In this document: in pieces, positions 1 through 4,855 of the stretch | Layout of the letters: each line of letters opens with the position of its first letter | How positions within the stretch are numbered: position 1 is the first letter of the stretch | From: JASHVB01 sp049522565 | GTDB taxonomy: Bacteria; Pseudomonadota; Alphaproteobacteria; Acetobacterales; Acetobacteraceae | Assembly: GCA_049522565.1 (NCBI GenBank) | Contig: JBEKNT010000417.1 | Span: 1 to 5,997 of the forward strand | Length of the DNA: 5,997 nucleotides | Direction of reading: 5' to 3' | The notes under the pieces: generated by a model | Told to the model about the DNA's origin: nothing | Database searches by the model: none | What the model saw: the letters and a program-made list of their open reading frames with translations, nothing else | Program-made: the position numbers and the translations under genes

Positions 1-33
1 CGCGTTTCAATCATTCTGCGTGCTCGCAGATAG

Positions 34-65
34 GTCGTGGATGGCCGGCCTTCGCTGGCCATGAC
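34..65. repeat. REP-like palindrome upstream of the RidA-family gene
   Basis: Arms 41-49 (ATGGCCGGC) and 54-62 (GCTGGCCAT) form a 9-bp stem with one G-T wobble around a CTTC loop. GTC at 34-36 can pair with GAC at 63-65 outside a GTGG bulge. The start of the unit (GTCGTGGA) and its CCTTCGC core recur at 4672-4692, so this looks like one member of a dispersed REP-type family. There is no T-run after it, so a terminator for an upstream gene is not supported. The rest of 1-90 shows no gene. Confidence 0.6.
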
Positions 66-75
66 GTATAGAAAG

Positions 76-81
76 AAGGAG
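76..81 (+). promoter_or_regulatory. Ribosome binding site deciding the start at 91
   Basis: AAGGAG lies 9 nt before the ATG at 91. An in-frame ATG at 37 would place the first codons inside the REP-like hairpin and has no comparable purine-rich site, so 91 is preferred. Confidence 0.8.
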
Positions 82-90
82 TCACCCCAC

Positions 91-564
91 ATGCCCGGAC
101 GAATCGAAGCGAAACTGGCGGAAATCGGCATCACCCTGCCGCGTCCGATGCCGCCGATCGCGAATTACGTGCCGTATGTCGTCACCGGCAATCTCGTTGT
201 GGTTTCCGGCCAGGTCCCCGCGCGCGACGGCGCGGTTGCCATTACCGGTCGGGTCGGGGTGAACCTGTCGATCGAGCAGGGCAAGGAAGCCGCGCGGCTT
301 TGCTTCATCAACGTGCTGGTGCATTTGAAGGCGGCGTGTGACGGCGATCTCGATCGCGTCAGGCGCGTGGTGCGGCTGGGCGGGTTCGTCGCCTCGCCGG
401 CTGAATTCACCCAGCATGCGTTGGTGATGAACGGCGCGTCGGACCTCGCGGTGGCGGTGTTCGGCGACGCCGGCCGCCACGCCCGGACCACGATCGGCGT
501 CCCTGCCCTGCCCGCCGACGCGGCGGTCGAAGTGGAAGGCATGTTCGAGATCGGCTGGGTGTAA
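91..564 (+). CDS. RidA/YjgF-like family protein (YjgF-like_1 type)
   Basis: A 157-residue protein of the YjgF/YER057c/UK114 superfamily. Canonical RidA hydrolyses reactive enamine/imine intermediates in the cytosol; this longer divergent branch (about 150 residues against about 130) often lacks a tested activity. Visible features are the N-terminal LPRPMPPIANYVPY stretch typical of the branch, the V-V-S-G-Q-V-P strand near residues 37-43, GRVG at 53-56, and the C-terminal block HARTTIGVPALP (130-141) followed by VEVEG (146-150). R132 aligns with the substrate-carboxylate-binding Arg of RidA, so ligand binding is plausible. The start at 91 is supported by AAGGAG at 76-81. The gene is single and converges on the lipoprotein gene. 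Its TAA stop lies directly at the edge of a repeat. Family assignment is firm; the reaction is inferred. Confidence 0.92.
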   Translation: MPGRIEAKLAEIGITLPRPMPPIANYVPYVVTGNLVVVSGQVPARDGAVAITGRVGVNLSIEQGKEAARLCFINVLVHLKAACDGDLDRVRRVVRLGGFVASPAEFTQHALVMNGASDLAVAVFGDAGRHARTTIGVPALPADAAVEVEGMFEIGWV

Positions 565-570
565 ACCTCT

Positions 571-585
571 CCCGCCTTCGGCGGG
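571..585. terminator. Possible bidirectional hairpin between convergent genes
   Basis: CCCGCC (571-576), a TTC loop and GGCGGG (580-585) form a 6-bp GC stem 6 nt after the stop of the RidA-like gene. There is no following T-tract on the plus strand and only a TTT on the minus strand, so intrinsic termination is a weak inference. It forms the left end of repeat copy 1. Confidence 0.3.
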
Positions 586-631
586 GTTGAGCCGCGAATC
601 GGATCGACGCGAGGCGCGTAGCGCCGAGGGT

Positions 632-689
632 GAGGGTGACCGGGTCGGCACGTAGCAGAAGAACGCAGCGAAGCGACCCGATCACCCTC
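632..689. other. Long inner stem-loop of repeat copy 1
   Basis: Arms 632-647 and 674-689 are complementary at 15 of 16 positions, enclosing a 26-nt loop (648-673). The structure sits inside the repeat and includes the stop codon of the lipoprotein gene at 682-684, so transcripts from either side could fold here. Confidence 0.6.
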
Positions 690-1323
690 TCCCCCGGTGC
701 TGTCGCACCGCGACCTCTCCCGCTCTCGCGGGAGAGGTAAACGCTGCATCCTGCTCTGTCTGCCGCAGTATCGCCTCCAGCGCCGCCTGCAAGGCCTGAA
801 CCACCGCCGGCGGTTGCGTGCCGGTCAATGGTGCCGTCGCGCTCTCGGTCTTCTGCAACAGCACCCGCAACGGCTTCGGCCGTTCGTCGAGCAGCACCAG
901 CGCCAGAGCGGCACGCGCGACGCCGGCCTGCGGGTCGCCCCGGAATTCGGTCAGTTCCGCCTCGAGTACCAGATCTGCCGGCAATTGGCTGCCCGGCGCC
1001 ACCACCGCGGCGAACAGTCCCGCATCCGCCAGCCACAGCCGCAGCACATCCTCTACCGCCTGAGCCGGCGGTACCGCCCATTGCTCGTAGTAATCCACGT
1101 GCAGGCTGCCGTCGGGCAGCTTCCATTGCAGGCCGCGCGACTCCAGCCCGGGCGCGGCCTGGACGCTGCTTACCAGCAGCACCGGGCCGCTGGTCCGCGC
1201 CCGCAGCGCGGCCGGGCGCCGCGCCAGCAATGGCCAGTCGCGCTTCTGCACGTACGGCTGCTGCGGCAGCACGGAGCACCCCGCCAACGCCGCCGCACCG
1301 GCCAACCAGGTACGTCGCCTCAT
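682..1323 (-). CDS. ABC-type transport auxiliary lipoprotein (PqiC-like)
   Basis: A 213-residue lipoprotein of the ABC_trans_aux/DUF330 family (PqiC-like), expected to sit in the outer membrane and partner the MCE protein of the same operon. Residues 1-16 are a lipoprotein signal: MRRRTW, a hydrophobic stretch, then the lipobox LAGC with C16 as the lipidated cysteine. S17 at position +2 does not signal inner-membrane retention. The body has family hallmarks: YVQKRDWPLL, VDYYEQWAVPPAQAVED (77-93) and LVLEAELTEF (118-127). The start at 1323 is chosen for the signal peptide and GGAGGA at 1333-1338, and it overlaps the mlaD stop by ATGA, implying translational coupling. About the last 18 codons (from roughly residue 196) lie inside repeat copy 1, so the native end was probably near QTEQDAA. 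Substrate and partner are inferred. Confidence 0.88.
   Translation of the reverse strand: MRRRTWLAGAAALAGCSVLPQQPYVQKRDWPLLARRPAALRARTSGPVLLVSSVQAAPGLESRGLQWKLPDGSLHVDYYEQWAVPPAQAVEDVLRLWLADAGLFAAVVAPGSQLPADLVLEAELTEFRGDPQAGVARAALALVLLDERPKPLRVLLQKTESATAPLTGTQPPAVVQALQAALEAILRQTEQDAAFTSPARAGEVAVRQHRGRG
713..738. other. Perfect 11-bp hairpin at the right end of repeat copy 1
   Basis: ACCTCTCCCGC (713-723), loop TCTC (724-727) and GCGGGAGAGGT (728-738) pair without mismatch. It lies inside the 3' coding part of the minus-strand lipoprotein gene. No T-run follows on either strand, so I do not call it a terminator. Confidence 0.65.
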
Positions 1324-2342
1324 CGCCCATGCTCCTCCGATGAACGCGGCGGCGGCGGCGCCAGCAATACCTGCGCCGGCGCCTGGCGCAGCGCCTCGGT
1401 GATTTCCCGCAGGTTCTGTGCGGCTGCCTGCATATCGCGCAGCAACGGCACCAGGGCGCGTTGCAGGTCGGCGACGCCGCCGTCGGCGCGCTGCGTTGTC
1501 GCCTGCAACGCCGCGATCAGCGGCGGCAACTGCGCCGCCGCGCGCGCCAGCCGGTCGGCCGACTGCGCGCCGCCGGCCAGCAGCCGCTTCATGTCCTCGC
1601 CCTGCACCGTATCGCGCACCGCCAGCGCCGTGCGGCGCCATTCCGCGCTCAGCCCGGGCAGGTCCGCCGCCTGCACCGCGTCATGCAGCGTACGCAACAG
1701 CTCCTGCGTCTGTTCCAGGGCCGCATGTGCGCCGCCACTGGTCAGTTCCTCGCGCAGGTCCTGCACGAGCTGGGTCAGCGACGTCGCCAGTGCCGCGAAG
1801 TCGACCGTGTTCAGCTTCGCCAGCACCTGCTGCGCCGCGTCCTGCACCTGCGTCAGGGTGCTGGGCACCGACGGGATATACGCCGCCTTGGGGCGCCAGG
1901 GCGGGGACTCCTCCGGATAACGTGCCGGATCGACGAAATCGAGTTCGATGTAACTCAGCCCGGTAATGCCCTGCGCTGCCAGCCGAGCCCGCAGGCCGAG
2001 ATGCACCATGGTCGCCGTGTCCGGCATCTGGCCCATGCCGGCACGATCGAGCTCGTAGCGCACGAAGACCTGGCGGTAGCTCGCCCAGGTCACCGCCAGC
2101 TTCTGGCCGGCGTCGTATTCCGTGCTGACCAGGCCGATCTCCGTCACCCGGCCCAGCGTGACGCCACGATATTTCACTTCCGCACCGACTTCCAGCCCCT
2201 GCACCGACTCGTTGAAATAGCTTTCGCACCGCGCGGCATGGCCGACGGTCCAACCGCCGAGGAACCAGACGAATCCCAGGGTCAGGGCGATCCCCACGAG
2301 GATCAGCAGGCCGACTCGCGTTGCTGCGCCGCTGGTCGCCAT
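1320..2342 (-). CDS. mlaD: MlaD-type MCE protein with long helical C-terminus
   Basis: A 340-residue substrate-binding subunit of an MCE lipid ABC transporter. Residues 9-29 (VGLLILVGIALTLGFVWFLGG region) form a signal anchor in the inner membrane, leaving the rest in the periplasm. One MCE domain spans about 38-136, recognisable by YFNESVQGLEVGAEVKYRGVTLGRVTEIGL-type sequence (42-71) and GLSYIELDF (128-136). From about 160 to 320 the sequence is Ala/Leu/Gln-rich and almost certainly helical or coiled coil, ending in a proline-rich tail (PPPP at 329-332). E. coli MlaD is about 183 residues, so the tail is the main difference. The start at 2342 overlaps the mlaF stop by one base (TGATG) and the stop overlaps the lipoprotein ATG, indicating a coupled operon. 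MCE rings are hexameric in known relatives; that and lipid transport are carried over from the family. Confidence 0.93.
   Translation of the reverse strand: MATSGAATRVGLLILVGIALTLGFVWFLGGWTVGHAARCESYFNESVQGLEVGAEVKYRGVTLGRVTEIGLVSTEYDAGQKLAVTWASYRQVFVRYELDRAGMGQMPDTATMVHLGLRARLAAQGITGLSYIELDFVDPARYPEESPPWRPKAAYIPSVPSTLTQVQDAAQQVLAKLNTVDFAALATSLTQLVQDLREELTSGGAHAALEQTQELLRTLHDAVQAADLPGLSAEWRRTALAVRDTVQGEDMKRLLAGGAQSADRLARAAAQLPPLIAALQATTQRADGGVADLQRALVPLLRDMQAAAQNLREITEALRQAPAQVLLAPPPPRSSEEHGR
1333..1338 (-). promoter_or_regulatory. Ribosome binding site of the lipoprotein gene
   Basis: On the minus strand GGAGGA lies 9 nt before the ATG at 1323 and inside the end of mlaD. It supports the coupled start rather than the out-of-frame ATG at 1330. 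Confidence 0.7.
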
Positions 2343-3118
2343 CAGGCGCCCCCGAGCGGTTCGCGCCGGAAGAACGCGCGCACCGTGGGATGCGTGCTCT
2401 CGTCGCGCAGGCGGCGCGGATCGCCCTCCGCGATCACGCCGCCGGCATCGGGGAAGGCGGCGCGATCCAGCATGAGGCAACGATCGGCGATCGCCAGGAT
2501 CGAGGCAAGCTCGTGCGTCACCACCACGAAGGTGGCGCCAAGGTCGCTGCGCAACGCAAGGATCAGCCGGTCCAGCCCGGCCGAGGCGACCGGGTCGAGA
2601 CCGGCGGAGGGCTCGTCGAGGAACAGCAGCGGCGGGTCCAGCGCCATGGCGCGGGCGATGCCGGCCCGCCGCGCCATGCCGCCGGAGATTTCCGCCGGCA
2701 TCAGCGACGCGGCGTCGGCCAGCCCGACCAGCGCGAGCTTGACTCGCGCCACCGCGGCGCGCGCGGCAGGCGGCAGATCGGTGAATACTTCCAGCGGCAG
2801 CATGACGTTCTCGAGCAAGGTCATCGAGCCGAACAACGCGCCGGACTGGAACATGACGCCGATGCGGTGACGCATGGCCTCGCGCGCGCCGGTGGCGTCA
2901 GGTCCGGTGACGACCCGGCCGTGCAGGGTGATGCGGCCGGCGGTGGGGGGCAGCAGCCCGATGAGTTGCTTCATCAGGGTGGACTTGCCGCAGCCGGAGG
3001 CACCGAGGATCACGAAGACCTCGCCCGGCATCACCTGAAACGACACGTCGCGGAAGATGGTGCGCGCGCCGAAGCGTTGCGTGAGGTGCTCTGCGACGAT
3101 GAGCGGCAGTTCGGTCAT
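2342..3118 (-). CDS. mlaF: MlaF-type ABC transporter ATP-binding protein
   Basis: A 258-residue cytoplasmic ATPase powering the MlaE permease. All nucleotide-binding motifs are intact: Walker A GASGCGKST (39-47), Q-loop Q91 in VMFQSGALFG, signature SGGMARRAGIARAM (145-158), Walker B LLFLDEPSAGLDP (164-176) and H-loop H202 in VVVTHEL. SGGMARRAGIARA and the QSGALFGSMTLLENV stretch are typical of MlaF/Ttg2A. The start at 3118 is chosen because the protein begins MTELPLIVAEHLTQRFG in family register. An in-frame ATG at 3214 would only add residues encoded by the repeat. The ribosome binding site is weak (GGCAGG, 3 nt before the ATG). Repeat copy 2 ends 7 bp upstream of the start. The stop overlaps the mlaD start (TGATG). 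Confidence 0.96.
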   Translation of the reverse strand: MTELPLIVAEHLTQRFGARTIFRDVSFQVMPGEVFVILGASGCGKSTLMKQLIGLLPPTAGRITLHGRVVTGPDATGAREAMRHRIGVMFQSGALFGSMTLLENVMLPLEVFTDLPPAARAAVARVKLALVGLADAASLMPAEISGGMARRAGIARAMALDPPLLFLDEPSAGLDPVASAGLDRLILALRSDLGATFVVVTHELASILAIADRCLMLDRAAFPDAGGVIAEGDPRRLRDESTHPTVRAFFRREPLGGA

Positions 3119-3124
3119 GCGCCT

Positions 3125-3302
3125 GCCGGCAATAACCTCTCCCGCGTTGCGGAAGAGGTTGCTGTGCGACAGCACCGCGGGTGACGGTGCGGTGGGCGCA
3201 CGGTATTGTTGCATGCCTCCGCCGCACCCTCATCCGTCGCTGCGCGGCGCGTCGATCCGCTCCGCGGCTCAACCCCGCATTGCGGGAGAGGTTTTTGCCG
3301 GC
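3125..3302. repeat. Hairpin-ended MITE/REP-like repeat, copy 2
   Basis: The terminal inverted repeats 3125-3145 and 3282-3302 match at 20 of 21 bases (GCCGGCAATAACCTCTCCCGC-type ends). Each end can also fold alone: 3134-3145 with 3149-3160 makes a 12-bp stem with one mismatch and a GTT loop, and 3274-3278 with 3282-3286 makes a 5-bp stem with an ATT loop. It is the family of copy 1, inverted. It occupies most of the 221-bp gap between the mlaE stop (3340) and the mlaF start (3118), where the rest of the operon has overlapping genes. The remaining bases 3303-3339 show nothing recognisable. Confidence 0.75.
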
Positions 3303-3339
3303 GATGCCCGGCATCGATGGCGGCCATGCCGGTCGCCCC

Positions 3340-4443
3340 TTACAACTGCAACCGGTAGAACATCAGTGCGAAGACGCCGTCCAGCACGACGGTCGCCACA
3401 ATACCGCCGACCACCGCCGCGGTGGCGGAGAGCCCGACCGCGCGCGGCCCCACGCCGGTCGCCAGCCCGGCACGGCAGCCAATCAACGCCACCGCCAAGC
3501 CAAACGCCATCGATTTCACCAGGCCGCCAACCAGGTCGGTGACGTAGGTGGCGCCTTGCGTCTGGTGGATGATCGTCACCAGCGGGAACCCGAGGGCGCG
3601 CATCACCGTGGTCATGCCCAGCAACCCGGCGAGTTCCAGCACCACCGTCACCACCGGCATGACCAGCATCACGGCGGCGATCCGCGGCAGCACCAGGTTG
3701 GTGGTGGGATCGATGCCCATGGTCTCCAGCGCATCCACCTCCTCGTTCACCTTCATCGTACCGATCTCGGCCGCGAAAGCCGAGCCGGTGCGGCCGGACA
3801 GGATGACGGCGGCGAGCAGTGGGCCGAGTTCGCGCACCAGGCTGATGGACACCAGATTGACCACGAACAGATCGGCGCCGTACGTGCGCATCGGGATGGC
3901 GGACTGGAAGGCGAGGATCAGGCCCATCAGGTAGCCGAGCAGTATGGCCAGCGGCAGCGAGCGGGCGCCGGATTGCTCGGCGTAGAGCAAGAAGTCGCCG
4001 AAGCGGAACATCCGTCGTCGCCGCGGCAGGCGGACCAGCGCGATCGCCGTCTCGCCGAGGCAACCGATGGCAAAGGCAATCGAGGCCAGGCCCGCGGCGA
4101 GCATGTCCTGTGGCCCCGCGCTCGATGCCGGCGCGGGCACAACCGGGGCGGCGAGGCCGGTGCGTGCCAGTGCGAGCAGCGCCGTTGTGCGCTCGGTGGC
4201 GCCGAGCAATGTGGCCGGCCCGCCATGCGCGGCTTCCGCCGCCGCCAGCAATGTGGCGCCGTCGAGGTCGCAAAAGCTGGCCGCGGCCAGGTCGATTGCC
4301 AGCGACCGCCCACGCGCCGCAATGACGGCGCGCAGCGTCGCATCCCAGATGGCGCCCGCGCCTTGCGCGTCGAGGCGGCCGGTGACCGCCAGCACGACCT
4401 CGCCGGTTCGTTGCGTTACCGACAAGCGCACTGGGGCGGGCAT
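3340..4443 (-). CDS. mlaE: STAS-MlaE fusion, lipid ABC transporter permease
   Basis: A 367-residue inner-membrane permease. Residues about 5-97 form a STAS domain (VVLAVTGRLDAQG, then LAIDLAAASFCDLDGATLL), doing the job of the separate MlaB in E. coli. Residues about 112-367 are the MlaE permease: an interface region MFRFGDFLLYAEQSG (145-159), then hydrophobic segments and the signature RELGPLLAAVILSGRTGSAF (204-223) followed by AAEIGTMKVNEEVDALETMG (224-243). The STAS motif usually D-(S/T)-x-G reads D59-L60-D61-G62, so the conserved hydroxyl residue is missing. The ATG at 4443 is preferred because the STAS domain begins right after it. An AGGA about 10 nt upstream is a modest ribosome binding site. 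The frame stays open upstream to 4827, with a GTG at 4542, but that part has no family resemblance. First gene of the operon, divergent from the gene at 4856. Confidence 0.93.
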   Translation of the reverse strand: MPAPVRLSVTQRTGEVVLAVTGRLDAQGAGAIWDATLRAVIAARGRSLAIDLAAASFCDLDGATLLAAAEAAHGGPATLLGATERTTALLALARTGLAAPVVPAPASSAGPQDMLAAGLASIAFAIGCLGETAIALVRLPRRRRMFRFGDFLLYAEQSGARSLPLAILLGYLMGLILAFQSAIPMRTYGADLFVVNLVSISLVRELGPLLAAVILSGRTGSAFAAEIGTMKVNEEVDALETMGIDPTTNLVLPRIAAVMLVMPVVTVVLELAGLLGMTTVMRALGFPLVTIIHQTQGATYVTDLVGGLVKSMAFGLAVALIGCRAGLATGVGPRAVGLSATAAVVGGIVATVVLDGVFALMFYRLQL

Positions 4444-4624
4444 GGATGGTGCGTCCTGGTCCTGGCGGGCGGTTGCTGGATGGGCGCTCCGGACTTCCGC
4501 CGCATTGCCGGAGCCTAGACACAGGAAGGCAGCCTTTATCACGGTGGACCGATGAGAGCCACGGAGCGCCACGGCGGTGTATTCCTGGCGATCGCGTTTG
4601 GCCGCGCTAGCCCCCGCGCCATGC

Positions 4625-4695
4625 GGGCGAAGGCTCGCGATCCACGACTGCGCGTGGCGGCACGCAGCAAAGTCGTGGACGGCGAGCCTTCGCCC
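4625..4695. repeat. Inverted REP pair (BIME-like) in the divergent intergenic region
   Basis: Arms 4625-4649 and 4671-4695 are complementary at 23 of 25 positions, separated by a 21-nt spacer. Each arm also carries a small hairpin, for example GGCGA (4681-4685) with TCGCC (4690-4694) around GCCT. The arm sequence GTCGTGGA...CCTTCGC recurs at 34-54. The remainder of the 412-bp gap (4444-4855) has only the short ORF and the promoter candidate listed separately. ORFs crossing this palindrome appear to be repeat-encoded and are not called. Confidence 0.72.
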
Positions 4696-4770
4696 AGCCT
4701 TCGTCCGCGATGACGGGGCGGCGGCCACAGCGAATCGCCGTAAATCCGACTCCCTGACGGAGGATTGTTG

Positions 4771-4824
4771 ATGCCTGGACTGCCCGCACCCGATCGCGGT
4801 GCCAGCAACGCGAGAAACCCCTGA
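4771..4824 (+). CDS. Candidate 17-residue leader ORF
   Basis: A GGAGG at 4759-4763 lies 7 nt before an ATG at 4771, which opens a 17-codon frame (MPGLPAPDRGASNARNP) ending at TGA 4822-4824. The stop is 31 nt before the ATG of the acyltransferase-family gene, in a different frame. The ribosome binding site is better than that of the downstream gene. The peptide has no residue run suggesting attenuation by a single amino acid and no recognised family. It may be a translated leader, or chance. Confidence 0.3.
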   Translation: MPGLPAPDRGASNARNP

Positions 4825-4849
4825 CAAACGCAGCGAACCCCCTTACTCT
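4821..4849 (+). promoter_or_regulatory. Candidate sigma70-type promoter, possibly leaderless
   Basis: CTGACA (4821-4826, 5 of 6 to TTGACA) is followed after 17 nt by TACTCT (4844-4849, 3 of 6 to TATAAT). A start about 7 nt after the -10 falls at the ATG at 4856. The -10 is poor, so this is tentative. Confidence 0.3.
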
Positions 4850-4855
4850 GGCGCC

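Larger units (their letters stand above)
566..737. repeat. Hairpin-ended MITE/REP-like repeat, copy 1
   Basis: The element is bounded by the perfect 10-bp inverted repeats CCTCTCCCGC (566-575) and GCGGGAGAGG (728-737). TAAA occurs immediately on both sides (562-565 and 738-741), as a target-site duplication would. Copy 2 at 3125-3302 is the same family in the opposite orientation: positions 581-611 match the reverse complement of 3248-3278 at 29 of 31 bases, and 696-723 match that of 3149-3176 at 25 of 28. There is no coding capacity for a transposase, so it would be non-autonomous. It fills the gap between ridA-like and lipoprotein genes and overlaps the last 56 nt of the latter. Confidence 0.75.

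Noticed and set aside
66..72. TATAGA as a -10 box for the RidA-like gene
   Set aside because: No -35 at the right distance, and the resulting start would remove the AAGGAG ribosome binding site from the transcript.
37..90. Upstream in-frame ATG at 37 for the RidA-like gene
   Set aside because: It lies in the REP-like hairpin, has no ribosome binding site, and the extra 18 residues have no family resemblance.
697..2870. Long plus-strand open frames opposite the lipoprotein and mlaD genes
   Set aside because: They are Arg/Ala/Gln-rich antisense frames of GC-rich genes with clear products on the minus strand, without recognisable domains.
3119..3214. Longer mlaF start at 3214
   Set aside because: The additional 32 residues are encoded by repeat copy 2 and precede a normal MlaF N-terminus.
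3274..3295. Hairpin plus TTTTT as a plus-strand terminator
   Set aside because: The stem is only 5 bp, the T-run starts after a 5-nt gap, and no plus-strand gene ends here.
3181..4518. 445-residue plus-strand open frame opposite mlaE
   Set aside because: His/Gly/Arg-rich low-complexity translation opposite a full MlaE signature; a shadow frame.
4535..4540. GATAAA on the minus strand as a -10 for the mla operon
   Set aside because: No acceptable -35 element 16-18 nt upstream, so the promoter of the operon cannot be placed from sequence.
4577..4771. 64-residue plus-strand ORF starting with GTG
   Set aside because: It is mostly the REP inverted repeat in translation, with no ribosome binding site or family signature.
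4444..4827. Upstream extension of mlaE to 4827 or to the GTG at 4542
   Set aside because: The extension runs through the REP palindrome and has no STAS or MlaE similarity; the ATG at 4443 starts the STAS domain correctly.
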